A program made the translations under genes and the position numbers. Below are positions 1 through 13,500 of a stretch of 64,000 nucleotides of DNA, piece after piece (the first letter of the stretch is position 1; each line of letters starts with the position of its first letter). The notes under the pieces are model-generated. The model saw only the letters and a program-made list of their open reading frames with translations. It made no database searches and was not told the origin of the DNA. Source of the stretch: Branchiostoma floridae (lineage: Eukaryota; Chordata; Leptocardii; Amphioxiformes; Branchiostomatidae); the NCBI RefSeq assembly GCF_000003815.2, contig NC_049995.1, forward strand, positions 3,541,154 through 3,605,153, in the 5' to 3' direction.

Positions 1-809
1 AGCACAGTAACTCCCAGGCTTAGTTTATTTACTTTTCCTTCGACTATAGCCAGTCATTTCTACAACACTTATAGTGGCTATCAGTTATGGTCCTGCATGA
101 GAGAAACGAATAACACAAACAACATGACACATCATATACAACCCCCTCCCCCCCACATACATTTTGACACATTTAAACACATAACATACATCCATTCCTG
201 CATCCATGCTCACTGACACTTGATGTTTGAGGCATCTGTTTCAAATTCGAAGTTTTGGCAAACAGCCCTCATCCTAGGGGACCAACTGTTGTCTTGGGTT
301 ACCACTGACCCAGTTTTTCCACAAGGAAATTTCATAAGAGGCCCAACCATCCTTTCTGTAGGCCTGACTGGAAGTCTAACCAAAGAGAACATAACTGTGT
401 TCATATATCAAAGAACTCTGGATGCTGGTTGTTCATTGATGTACACCCCTCCCCTGTGACCTAATGTGAAAAACAGTTGCCTTCTGTACCATGCCCCCAG
501 CAGCACCAGCAGCAGTTGTCGTTTACCCAGTTTTATCTTTAAAAATCCATTAGGCGCTAAACCCCCATTCATAGCCTTGGGGCCCAAAAAGGATCTCATG
601 AAAGTCTGCAGACTAGCCTGCTGGGCCCGGGGTTTTCCGTAAACCCCTGATTGGCTGGCATCCCGGTGTGTCAATAGCCATATCATCTCAAATGTTTCTT
701 GGGCCATTGACCCACTCAGTCTATATTTGCAAATGTTACATAATGGAAAATGAATGGAGCTTTGAGATTACTAACCTGAGAATGTTCTAATTAAACATTA
801 TCTTTGCAG

Positions 810-1057
810 CTTGGATTCCCGGGCCGGTCCTCTTCGGCTACATCATTGACCAGGCTTGCGTGTTGTGGCAAGAAGAGTGTGGGGTCGTGGGCGCCTGTGT
901 CGTTTACGACAGCGGCAAACTGGGCTTGTACCTGCTCGTTTCGTCGGTGTCCATCAGGCTGGTGTCCATGGCTCTGTACTTACTGGCATACTGCCTGTAC
1001 AAACCGGTGGCAGAAGAGAAGGCAAAGGCTACCCACGGAGATCAAACAATGATATAA
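810..1057 (+). CDS. Gene A: OATP/SLCO-family transporter, last coding exon only
   Basis: Final exon of an organic anion transporting polypeptide; the rest lies to the left of the window. It begins after a pyrimidine-rich acceptor (tctttgcag, ending at 809) and runs open to TAA at 1055-1057. The peptide starts W-I-P-G-P, continues with the family's D-Q-A-C..W...CG..GAC..YD block (the end of the last extracellular loop), then one hydrophobic helix (TM12) and a short cytoplasmic tail. It aligns by eye with the last exons of genes B and C, so it belongs to their subfamily. The protein ends Q-T-M-I, which fits a class I PDZ-binding motif (S/T-x-hydrophobic), a feature known on some mammalian OATPs. 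Gene A points toward gene B, so the two are convergent. No upstream exon was found in 1-809. Substrate unknown. Confidence 0.9.
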
Positions 1058-1065
1058 TCTTCAAG

Positions 1066-1352
1066 AAGTAGTTACTCAAGAAACTGGATATCGTTTTGGA
1101 AATGGTCGGACATTTCAAATACTACTACTATCCAGTAGTTTTCGTCAGTGAAACTGAAGAGATCTTGTAGGCTGATATGCAAAAGAGATCTAGTTGAAAA
1201 ACAGGTTTATCCTAACTATGAATCAAGATGCAATATCTATACCCTCTCTTAAGATCTCTTCATTTTCACTGACGAAACCCACTGGATAGTAGTTGAAACG
1301 TCTGACCGTTTCCAAAACCATATCCAGTTGCTTGAGTAACTACGTTTCTCCG
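1066..1352. mobile_element. Foldback (inverted-repeat) element, MITE-like
   Basis: Two arms of about 100 bp in inverted orientation (about 1066-1170 and 1250-1352) flank a short AT-rich centre. The left arm reads GTAGTTACTCAAG followed by a CTGGATAT block, and the right arm carries its reverse complement. A diverged single-arm relative lies at about 27286-27385 in intron 1 of gene C, so this is a dispersed family. No coding capacity, so non-autonomous. Confidence 0.7.
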
Positions 1353-1415
1353 TATCATATTACCTGGATGTCTAGTTACCTTAACATCGACGTATAATCT
1401 TCATTTTTTTTCCTA

Positions 1416-1452
1416 CCAACGTTTCGGTGTCTATCAGAGACCATCGTCAGGG
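1416..1452 (-). ncRNA. Hammerhead-like core motif (degenerate, Penelope type)
   Basis: Read on the minus strand, the sequence has CTGACGA, then a hairpin of about 18 nt (GGTCTC pairing with GACACC with one mismatch, loop TGATA), then GAAACG. This is the CUGANGA / stem II / GAAA order of hammerhead ribozyme cores, a motif known from Penelope-like retroelements. Stems I and III are weak, so self-cleavage is doubtful; it may be a relic. Confidence 0.35.
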
Positions 1453-2429
1453 TAGAATGGCTGGATCTACTTCTCACTGCTAGTATAGCCGTTGTAGGTG
1501 GCGCTGCGGTAGTGAGAATGTCGTAATAATATTTGGTTGTGTTGGAAAAACATCTATATGAGTATTCATGTCATACCTGCGACGTGAAAAAGTTCGATAC
1601 GGGTGTTCCGGACCGGGCCATAACTTCTGTATCGCACAGGTTCGAAAGGCGTATCACACAGCCTTCCTTCGAGTAAATCGAACCATTTCAAACGGGCCAA
1701 ATACGGCACGGTTGGCAATTCGAATACCTGATTCGGACGTTGGAACATTGCTGTTGCAACACTTTTTGTTCGAGGGCACCAAATTTGTTCAACTTCTGGC
1801 GCATTTCGCATCAAAACATGGGTTTTCTCAGGTGGGTATGACATAAATAAAACCGGTCCCAGCCCTCCCGCGGGTCGGGCTGATACCTCGGGTGATACGG
1901 AGTACACCGTGTTGTATTCTATATTAACCAACCTGATGAAAGTATTTACGAATGATGATTTTTTTGTTGAAATCGGTATAAATAATATACAATAACGAGG
2001 TATGATTATTGATATGTCATGTAGTGTTTAAGTTCATTGTATATCTTTTCTTTACTAACAAGGATTCGGGCAATAATTTTCAATAAAGTACTTAAGTAAT
2101 TATCGTTACTAAACGCATTATTTTACGTTTTGGAAATAGAATATCTGATTGAATTTTATTCTACATCTATTCTTCCGTCTATATGTAAGGTTTGTCTATG
2201 TATTATGTTTACAATTTTTGTGGTGTGTGCTTGTAGCTATTCGAATACGATAGAGTGACGGATCCGGAATGTAAGTGAGAAGATGGTGTCCCAACAAAGG
2301 TTAGACTGGTGGGAGTGACAGGGTGTTTAGTTCAAAGGTAGTAGAAATAGTCATTTGTTAAAACTAGTCATTTGTTAAAATCTGTTATATTTTATCTGAC
2401 CCTTAACTCCCTCATGACCTCAATGAAAA

Positions 2430-2502
2430 GCGGCCTGTTGGCCGATTTCAGCTTCTCATTAATAAATAAAGGTTCAAACAAACAAACAAACAAACTTACA
2501 TT
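2430..2502 (+). mobile_element. 3' end of a non-LTR retroelement or SINE (CAAA tail)
   Basis: A segment with a small palindrome (GGCCTGTTGGCC) runs into AATAAATAAAGG and a (CAAA)n tail. A similar AATAAACAAAC tail occurs at about 25735-25762. The shape suits a retroposon 3' end; the family is not identified. Confidence 0.45.
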
Positions 2503-3687
2503 TTAGGTCATGGGGCCAATGAAGTAGGCTACCTTGGAGGTATTGTATTTGATCCGTCTGCTTTTAGCAATTCTGTATTATTTCCAGCTAGTTTATTTTG
2601 TTACTGTTGGTGTTGTGAATTTCATCTTAGATATTGTGAATGAAATGGGAATTTGAATAAAAATTGAAACATAACAATATATGGTGGTTTTATCCCCTGA
2701 TTTATTCGCCTTACATTTTAGATACATTAATTGGTTAAATGATGCAATACATTATGGCAGCCATTTCAAATCATACAGTGGTTAACATTAATACGAAAGA
2801 CCGTTTTACAGTAAAAAAATATCTTGATGATTTCTAACCTTGTTAGGAGCAACTCTTCAATATGCCTCACTTTTCCTGATTTCATTAGATTTACGTAATT
2901 ACCCAGAATATCGTTTTCCCCTGAATCATATATAATCTTAAGTAATAGGTTATAACAGGTTGATATACCCTTTAAACAATCACACCTTATACTTTACGGT
3001 AGCCTACAAAGACAAGATTCGTCGTACAGGCCAACAGTTGTCTTTGTGGGCCACCGTCAAACGTAGCTTACGACACCAAGCGTGAAAGGCATCGTTATCT
3101 TTACTATTGAAGGATATATCCTATATGTTAGTCGAATATCTACAGAAATGTCAGGTTCAATGGCCTATAGTTACATTTTATCGGAAATGATATGTTTAAG
3201 GATATGATAAGCTTAAGAGCATATGAATTGCAGCCAAGGTGATGAATTGTAGCCAAGGTTTGGAGCGTATTTGAGATTGACAATTTACAACTATCCTGTA
3301 ATGTTTATATGCACTTTGGCTTGGCCTTTTCAATTAGTCAGACTTTAAACTAAATGTTTTATATATGATAGTATATAGAATATATATCTTATAGTATATA
3401 GGATATATTTTGTACTCCTATTGGAGATTGCATAGTTTCACATATCAACGATCAATAAACAAGCATCTCACTAGCATATATATATATTCCTGACGCATCA
3501 GTTTGAAAAATTACACTTGAGCTTTGTAAATGGCGTTAGATGCTACCCCTAGTAAAACAACAAGCGTAAACATACATGCGTATATGCTTGTATCAAACAT
3601 GTAGCTATGGTTCAAAAGTTGTTATTGTGTATAAAGTTGTTCATTTCAAATTGAAAATTTAGAATCAATATGCGAGAAGAAAAACAA

Positions 3688-3693
3688 TTTTAA
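3688..3693 (-). other. Candidate poly(A) signal ATTAAA for gene B
   Basis: ATTAAA on the minus strand, about 75 nt after the gene B stop codon. It is the nearest canonical-variant signal; use is unproven. Confidence 0.35.
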
Positions 3694-3768
3694 TGCGAAA
3701 CAACTCAGTGGAAAAATGCAATCAAAACACTGGTTCGACGTCATCAAATGACACTTATGTCAAGCTAC

Positions 3769-6700
3769 TCAAGCTTTAACTTCTTTTTCTAGTTTTAGAC
3801 CATTTTTCTCTTCATCATTTTCGGGTCCGTCTTCAGGTGTTGGTTTGCACACTAAGTAAGACAGGAAACATAAAGCCACGCCCACAGTTCTTAGCCCAAA
3901 TCCCAGCCCAAACACGAACAGGCCCACTTTTCGGCTGTCGTAAACTAGACAGGCACCCCGTTGGCCACAGGACGTCTGCCACTGTAGGCACGCGTTGTCC
4001 ATGGCGCGGCCGTAAACAATGGGTCCGGGAATCATACCTGTAAAGTGTCGTGAAAACACTCGGTCAAAACATCGTCATGCCTGTTTTCGTAAACGACGTT
4101 GAATCAATTATTTTCTTATTGAAAGATGTGCTGTCTGACATCGAAAATTTGGAGGTTTGTACTAACGTTAACAGTCACTGTAGGAAGAAAATTGGTAGTA
4201 ACTGTGTACATGCGTGGCTGATGAACCTCTTCAACAATTATTTTCTTAATATCAACGACAGATCATTCGAAGATATCAATTGGCGCAAACGTGAGTTTGT
4301 AGCTTTCATCATCTTGCACATATAAAACATGGCTTCATTGCAGTGGTATGTACCAAGTGCTGCATTTTCTCATAGACAAATATTAGGGGCAATAAAACCT
4401 GATGACGTCATCCATATGACCCCCAAAAATCAGATTTAGAATTCTTTCATGCCCATCTATCAATGTTCGTTGCGGCTCCATTCTTTCGTAATTCATTAAT
4501 GATAAAAAATTAGCCAATTTAAATTTAAATTTGCCAATTTAGCCGACTAAATATCTTAAAAGAGAGTTTGAAACTTCGTTTAGGAGTTACTTACCAAGGA
4601 TTCGCATGAGTGTCCACTGCATCCCAAGTCCAAACGAACGTAGCTTTGGCGGGACAAGCCTGCATTGGAAAACAAATAAATGAAACCACATTACATAAAA
4701 AGCCGCTTTAGCCATTCAATGAAACTATGGCACTAACAAGGGGGAGATGTGAACGTCATAAAAAGCCATATCACATTTCCAACTGCACATGCGGAGTGTG
4801 ATGTATTGTGGTCTACTATTACAGTTTAAAACCCTAACTTGTAAACCATCACATGCTAGCCACTGGATATTGTTGGTACAGTCAGGGAACGACCTTACCT
4901 ATAATCCCTTCAATGTAAGGTGGCTTATCTATATTTATCAAGCACATTTTATTCAACTTTGCACCCTAGCCTATGCAGCAAATCTACCAGGCGTTGTATC
5001 AAATCTAAAGGGGATTTTTTTCAAGTTTATGGTTACGTCTTTCAATTACAATTTTAAAATTAGAGAGAATTGTTTATTTCTATAATTACCTCAATGTCAC
5101 CGCCGTAAAGGGCGGTCCGGCGGTTGAACCGATGAAGCCCATGACAAACAGGGAGACAAAGAACACGGGCAGGACGTAAGATTCACACTTCCTCGCGCAT
5201 GCGCCTTGGGCAGCAAATGACGTCACGTCTGTAGTGAAGTTGCTCTGCATCCCACCGGCTGGTATACAGCTGCAGTCGGAGTAAATCTGATGGACAAAAA
5301 AGAACAAACATTTAAACAAACAAACAAGTACAATGTTATCCATGACACTGCAATCTTACCTATATTATCAGTTTGGCAAGAAAACATTCATTGGGCAAGA
5401 ACGATTGAGCACTTTTTAAGATCAATAGCTAAACAAGAGACAAGTTGATAGAATGTTACCAATCGATGATAAATGAAACGTTTGAAAATATTTCAAGATA
5501 TGCTAATTAATTAAATGATTAAAGTATAGATAATTCAGCTAAATTTAAAAGCCTTCGCCACTTCTTTAACCAATCAATATGGCGGACTATGAATGACGTA
5601 ATACTCACGTGACTGTAAATTGATATACAACAGCGCGTACTCACCATGGTACCATGGTAGTATACTAGTAGTTAAAAGCGGTACAGACAAGTGGAAATCG
5701 CTTACTGGCGAATGGATATTGAACTTTGACCTAGACCACAATGTATCACGACAGCACATCCTCACCATGAACCTTGATATGGATTGAAACAATGAGAACT
5801 CACCATGGTGGTATAGTTCAAAGCGGTACAGCCGGCATGGCAGGGAGACTGGTACTGCACACCGTTCTCTCCGCACACCGGGTCGTGCAGACTGTCTGCG
5901 CAGGCGCAGGAGCTAGAGCAGGCCATGCTGGAGAAACAAGATGGCGGTAAGGTTAGCAAACTTAGTTAGCGGCACGTGTTCACGTGTTAATAAGATCACG
6001 TGTCCGTAACTATCACGTGCACGAGTTTATTTTTTGAAGTGATTGGACTTCACTATTGATCCAGAAGAGACGACATTGGTCGTTGAAAATTTGATCTTTG
6101 TGTACTTTTGTGCTAAAAGAAAGTTTAGGTTTGTACTAATGATTACTATACCAACACAGACGAGCTTCCATATGATCGATTATAATGATTGTTCATCATA
6201 TTATCTCATCAAGGATTGCACCTGTTAGAGGAAACTAAGTCGTCACAAATGTACACCCCTTTACATTCATATGTCTGTATATTAGTTTAGTTATTTTTCA
6301 CAGTTTTGAAAAGCGTACATATGCATTGTGGTCCCAAATCATAGTCTAAGGCCGGGTGTGCCTAAATACCACAAACTACCACAAACGACTCGGAAATACC
6401 ACAAACGACCACAAACGACTCTAATATGCAGTGTATATGGGTCAAAGACCTTGTTCGGCGCTCTGGAGACATTTAGAGTCGTTTGTGGTCGTTTGTGGTA
6501 TTTCCGAGTCGTTTGTGGTATTTAGGCAGACCGTCTAAGGCCCCTTGCTGTGCTTTATCTCCTCCGACCACAACATACCACAACTGCACATGTGCACATG
6601 GCCACTATATTTCAGCCTGAAAATCAACTTACCAACGATTACCATAATCAATCCAAAAACAAATAACCAAGAAACCGTTGTATATTTGGAAGTCTCTTTG

Positions 6701-9700
6701 TACCATACAAATGGTTTGTAGCTCACCTGTTAACGTTGTCTATGCTGACATAAGCCTTGTGCGGCTCTGGACAGTGCATCAGGAACACAAACGCTGGTAG
6801 GCTTGAGACCACGAAGCTGACGAAAACATACAGCAACAGCCTCTTACTGTTCACTCCAATCTTCTTACTGATGAACCCGCCAAGCAAGGAGCCAAGCGCC
6901 GCTCCGGGGACCATGGACAACCCTACAAGTGAATATCGATAAATCATATAGTTTTGCACTAATCACCTCCGTGTTCACCTAATAGTTTTTCTTTTTTGCA
7001 CTGTGTATGAACATGTATGCGGTCACAACATCAGCTATACCTATCTCGGATTGTTGATAAGAATTGAAGAACTTTAAAAACGTTATGCCCAAAGTCCATT
7101 ACCGTATATTGTCAAGCTCTTGAACAGCAGTAAATAACTTTTATTTAGCATCTATGTGTAATGATTATTGTATCTTATAATGTTGTAAATTGGCAACAAA
7201 TGTGTATAAGTTGATTGATGTATTTTACCTGTAGTGTTTGTAAAAAGAAAACTTTGTAATTGTGAATCTTACAATTCAGCCTTTTGGCTGCCAGGAGTTT
7301 TTAATCAATAAACCAGTCTATAAGAATCATTTGAGAAGATGGCGCACGTGTAGGGCACTTACCAAAGTACGTAGAGGATGACATGACGGAAAGGCCGAAA
7401 AGCAGCTCGCACACTTTTGGTGCGAAGGCGAAAAGTCCCATATATGCCAAGGCGTCGATGGACACTGAAACAACAAGAAACATCATCATTCAGATTGAAT
7501 CATTCTTTAATGTATGTTAAAATTGCGCTATATTGTACAGATGAGCGTTGTGTAGCACAGGGCTAGCTATCTAGAGGTCATGGCAATGGTTCCTTTTGCT
7601 ATACGTTTTCTGTGAGGTTCAAAACAAATTCCTACATCCACCTAAAATGCTGTAATATTTGAAAAAACAAATAATGGATTGCATTGATCTAGATGATAAC
7701 AGATCCACGATTGGGTATTTTTAGCATTGCATATACAACCATAGAAATAGCTAAGAATAATATCTACAAATTTGTGTCGTTCTGATCAAATTTGAAAAGG
7801 AAATCTTATTATATATATTAATATATATATAAGGTCAAAGAAGTCTCTTACCTCCGAGGGTGAGTAGAGAAAAGGAGTAACTCTTGATAAGATCCATGAT
7901 AGATCTTAGAAGGTCCTTTAAGCCCTCTACGGTCCTTCCCTTGGAGCAGACGCCTCCTTCGTCTTCTTCGGCCTTGATCAAGTCAGCTTTTGTCGGCAGC
8001 TCCTCTTCTTCTTCTTCCAACTCCTCAGAACCTAAAAGCATATTCAAGTAAAATTTAGAAATGAGTACCACTAACGACCTGACAGTATTAGTTATTAGTT
8101 ATTGAGTGGCCCCACTACCCTCTCTTCGCAGCCTAGCCAGGGACTGAATTGCGAGGAGATTACGATAGGCGGGGCTAATTCGCATGGGTCTGAAGCTAGC
8201 TGCCATTCGGCGCCACTCAGGTAACCTCAATACGATATTAATTGTCCCAGGTCCGGCCACAGGACTGTGAGGTTTGAACCACTCACACCGGGAAGGACCC
8301 CCTCTTTTTTTGATAAATGGGGTGGGATCTTTAACAATTTAACGTCCTATACGAGGTAGGGCCCTAACCGAAGCTAACTCAATATTCATCTGAGTGAAGT
8401 GATGAAAATCGTGTTAAGTGCCTTTCCCAAGGGCACAACATGGTGAAAAATCAGCGGTTTCGAACCCGTGACTACTGTGTGGATGTAGCCCAGAGTCGTC
8501 AAATCATACTTCATTCACCCGAGAGCCATCCCTCCTTGTCTACAACATTGAACCAAGGCCAAAGCAAGCTTCCAATTCTTCAAGTATCTAACAACATCAC
8601 TAAGACAGAGAATCCGCCTAACACATTGTCATTTTGCAATATTCACACAACTGATCAGGGCGGTAACAGGTTGCTTCGCAACAATGTCAGTTCGCAACAG
8701 TCAGTTCGCAACAAGGCAAGTCTTTTCGCAACAAGGTGCAAATAGTTTCGCAACATTTGAATGCAATTAATCTTGATAGCCTAATATTGTTAGAAATCGT
8801 ATTCCTAACATAATTATACTCCTTCCGCATAAAAATCTTACCGGATGCGAAAGACAACCCCGGTGGCCGCGGGCAGAGGAACATGGTGGCCGCATGGACC
8901 TGACAGCCCGCTGATTTTCATACGCTGGGCGGTAGAGTTTCATACGCGTGCACAGGTACGAGTATGATTATGTTAGGAATATGATTTCTAACACTATTAG
9001 GCTATCAACTTTAAGATGAATAACATTCAAATGTTGCGAAACGACTCGTACTTTGTTGCGAAAAGACTTGCCTTGTTGCGAACTGACTGTTGCGAACTGA
9101 CTGTTGCGAACTGACATTGTTGCGAACTGACATTGTTGCGAACTGACATTGTTGCGAACTGACATTGTTGCGAACTGACATTGTTGCGAACTGACATTGT
9201 TGCGAAACAACCTGTAACCATCAGGACGCTCAACAAGGCAAACAAACACGCCAATTTGTAACCAACAATACATGTTTTTCGTGCGTAAGAAAGGTTGACC
9301 TCAGCATAACCAACAATTTATAATGCACAAAAATAAGTTATTGTGTGTAGTTAGACCAAATCGCACATACCTGGCAGCTTCTTCGGAAAAGCCAATAGTG
9401 GAATTGCGACGAGGATAGCCAGAACACCCAATACAGGGAACCCAAGCCACCAGTTTCCTACCCACCGTGGGTCCCAGGGCGTAAGCCCGGCCCTGAAATA
9501 AATGAAATGGAACCGAATGAACAAAAAAAAAATCTTTAACATCATAAGCACATGTTAACATTAAAGAAATGTGCGCTGCTTAGGCCTAGGCTAACGTTAC
9601 ATTTTAAACTGGGGTCCTGCCGGGCTGTTTGTTGAAACGAAAGTATAGACATGTTTACGTAAAATTATACACAAATAATGCCCACGACTATTCTCTTTAG

Positions 9701-10529
9701 ATCTTGTATAGTTTAGTGTCTTTTTTTGTACTTTTCGTTCTCGAAAGCTGGCCGGATGGGCCCTGGTCAGTGAGTGAGAGTCGGGGAGACGGGGAGAGTT
9801 AGTTAGTTAGGCCACGTTGATTTGATTATATGGATGACATCCGCGCTCGCACCAATTTTCGGCCATTTCCAAAAAAAAAAAAAAAGTTTTCGACCACACA
9901 ATAAATTGTGCAAAGCAGCTGTAAAATGAGCACAAATATTCCGTAGATTGAAAAAAAAGTATCAGAAAACAGATAACTAATGCCATATATAGAATGTCAA
10001 AATGAATCTAAAGTCAAAGAATAAGATGTGAAAGGACGGAAAGAAGAAAAAAATCTATTGTTGGTTGGGGGAGGTACCAGTACAGAAAATTCAGGTCCAG
10101 AGGATCATGGTATACCATACTATGTGTGTTTAGTCCTATGTTCAACCTTCCTGGCCACTTTGATTTCATACTGAAGGCAACTTTTTTTTTTTGGCCAAAC
10201 TTTTTTTTTATTCGCTCGCTCGCATCAGTTTTGGAGTTCCCGGAGGACGTCATCCATATAATCAAATCAACATGGCCTTACTTGGAATCCGTGAAACCAA
10301 CGTACGTCTGACGACACACATAAAAAAGATAACCATGATTTTACATCCTGACATCTGCTCGATGGAAAAATTGACTTACGAATATCCATCCTCGCTGGGC
10401 CACTCCACATACAGGCTCAGGAGTTGGCCGATCACAAGAAAGCCGATAGTTGGGCCAACACAGGCTACTGTGTACAGGACAGCTGTGGAATGGGACAAAA
10501 CATGGTACGTTCAAGACTTTAGATATTTC

Positions 10530-10563
<34 letters not shown>

Positions 10564-13500
10564 GGATGGATAAATATATAGAAATTAGGTAGATAATAGA
10601 TGGATATCGCTAGATAGATAGCTAGATGGATGGACATGTAGCTAGATACAAGTGTGATTGAGTGAATGAGTGGTCGAAGGAGAGTTACTGAATGCGTGAG
10701 TGAGTGAGTGAGTCATTAAAAGAATGAATTAAATGAAGAGGTACAGGGCAACGGTGATATAGGACAAAGAAACCTATTCCACTTGGGGGCGACCTCGCTG
10801 TAATCAATGTGCATACAGCCTACACTTTAACAGACCGCATAACGAATTCCATACATATGTATAAGAAACGAGTCTTAATGCGCTTGTTGTCTTTTCTGTC
10901 ACATTTTCACATTTCACATTATATGATATTCCAATCATAGACCCTGGGACTACACACTTCCTATTTGTAGCGATGTCGCAGAGCGATGGTTATCTGGTAG
11001 GATCTTACTGTCTCTGTCACATTTGGCGAAAATCGATCGGAGGACGATTCTGCGGCAATCGCCTGAGCCTTATAATGATAACTTTATTGCACAACAATTT
11101 TTCAAGATTAAAAGTTTGGATTACATATGTGGCAGGGATGGTTATCAGGTGAAAAATACGCGCAACCCTCTGTTTGTCCCGATCTTCCATCGATACGCCC
11201 GAAGATCGTGGATAATGTGACAGGTTTATTAGGAACACGACTTACCAACATAAAGTCCAGAAACCTTCTTCTTGACGTTCTCGTCCAGATAGGCGACCCC
11301 CACAGTGAACATGGGGCCTCCACACAGGCACAGGAAGAACTGAGCCACCACGAACACGTACAGGTAGTTGCTCAGGTTGCTGTAGCTGTAAAAATATTCA
11401 GAGGAACTACCGTCAAAACTTTCCAAGACGATACAGTGCAATCAATGCAGAAAATTGTTTCAGAAGAAACATATGAATGTTATTCCTGAACACAGGTATA
11501 TTAGAAGCCAATAGATCAGAAATTCTGGCCTCCCGCTTCCATAAAAGGTACGCGTTCCCCATTCATTCATTGATGATTATAAGTATGAACAATGCTGGTT
11601 TATGTCAACCGACCTTTGGGTGGATCCTCCACATTGTTCAGGAGAGCTGCCATTGGTCGAGGATTGGCACAGAGTGTTGGGCATCGTCGATGACGTCATG
11701 TTCATGACGTAACTTCCACCAGGTGCTTTGTACGGTCCTAGTAAGTAAGATATCACGGACTTAAACATTTATTCTACACAGTACACCAAATAACGGATAT
11801 CGGAATACACCTTTCTCACGCGGCGGCCATGATAGATCTAAAACGAGTTCAATGCGGCAAACAAAAGACTGTCCATCATAATTAGAAGTCAATGATAACC
11901 TGCGAATTAGGAAAGCGACCAATAAGTGAATGGATGCAAACCCGTCAAAAATTTTCATTATTATGTTTTTGTTTTGCATCTCCCACGGGACTATGAGATC
12001 AGTGTACACTACTCTAAATTGCTACATCTTTCAGTGCATAACACTACTTGTAATATTTATTATTCCATCTTGTATTATAAAAATTGTGTGGTTTGGGGGA
12101 AAACTAAATGGGACCTGATTTTAGAAATAAGTTTTGTCTGTTTGCCTCATTGACCTCATCTTCGATCTATCATGGCCGCCGCGTGAGAAAGATGTATTAC
12201 ACAGCAGAAATGCTATTGTTGTAAGGTGAGAACATTTTGGTCATGTTGAATAGAAAAATAATATTTCAGACGAGTCCAATAGTAAGAACGTGCTTACTTA
12301 CTATTTGTTACCAACACAATTTTTAGAATGTTGTCATCTTCCAGATAAAAGGAAACCACCCAAATTGTCAAGCATTGATTTAAATACAATCCATAAATAG
12401 TTATTGATGGAGTTCAAGATAATTTAAAGGCGCCCAGAGCAGTTTTTGAGTCTTTTGAAATTTAATTTTCAAGACATTTTTACACACAGTAAGGTTAAAT
12501 AACACTATCTCATTGCATATCGACATTTATTGAGCAAAGATGAGACGTCGTTGGGTGGTGAGAACTTATTGAAAATCTGAGCGCTACACGTGCCATTATT
12601 TCAAATTTTCGGAACGCACGCGAACATGACAAATGAATCCCGAACGCTTCCGGAAATGTCGTCACTAGTTCGAATAAAGTTTCGATTTGCGAACGGGCGA
12701 ATCAGATTCAATTCGCTCGATGACCTCATGCGTTCGAAAATCTCCGAAAAGTACCGACGGGAAACCGTCAGTGGCTCGATCCTGTGCTGATTTATTGTAG
12801 GATATAATAAATCAAAGGGGTCCGTTTGCGGCATGTTTGTGCGTCCTTTTAAACGCTGAAAGTACGAAATAATGACACAAATGTGGTAGAATGGTGAAGT
12901 AAATGTCAATATCGTACCGATTGTCTCATCCAGAATATCCCCAATTTTAATGCACTAAAAACTGCTCTGGGCGCCTTTAACGAATTATAACTCAATCAGC
13001 GCCATGTTGGGTCAGCTGGTAAAGAGGTCAGCTGATCGGTGCAGGTACAAAGGTCAAACGTGGCATGACAGCAAAACGTGACTACGTAGTGATACAATTA
13101 TGATATAGACGAACCTTGTTCTAACATCGTGCCTTTACTCTCGTTGTTTTAAAAAAACGATAGATATCATTACTGTTAACATTTTGATTTTAAGTTATCG
13201 TTGCACAAAACTCTAAACGATGGCAGTACAGTTACGCTGCATTAGTTACGTTACTGTGCGGTCAATCTGTACCTAATTTGAACGGGATGGCGCTAAAAAG
13301 GCATTTTTGAGGATGGGCATGGGCTGCTGGCATTGTTTCTTCGCGCTGTTGGTTGACTATTAAAATCCTCAATCAACGTACCAGAGCGAGATTCGGGCCT
13401 AACTGCAAACGGTAAGGCTTTTCTCATTTTTTGAGTGTGTTTGATGCTGTTATGCTGTGTGGGATGGGGAGGGGGGCTTCGAATGATCGTGCACAGTTTT

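Larger units (their letters stand above)
1058..3768. other. Intergenic region between convergent genes A and B
   Basis: No coding exon was recognised. It holds the 3' flank of gene A, an inverted-repeat element (1066-1352), a hammerhead-like motif (1416-1452), a GC-richer unclassified stretch at about 1560-1935, and a retroelement-like tail ending in CAAA repeats near 2500. Possible plus-strand AATAAA signals for gene A occur near 1845 and 2650, but I cannot choose between them. From about 2520 to 3768 I see only AT-rich sequence. Confidence 0.6.

Noticed and set aside
408-707. Minus-strand 99-codon frame near the left edge
   Set aside because: No similarity to OATP exons or any family I know, and it lies within the last intron of gene A.
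4050-4325. Plus-strand 91-codon frame in a gene B intron
   Set aside because: No domain, no splice support, and it overlaps the end of a gene B exon antisense. Likely chance.
5641-5695. Functional alternative 3' half of the Kazal exon in gene B
   Set aside because: Too diverged, missing the cysteine codons, and no acceptor precedes it.
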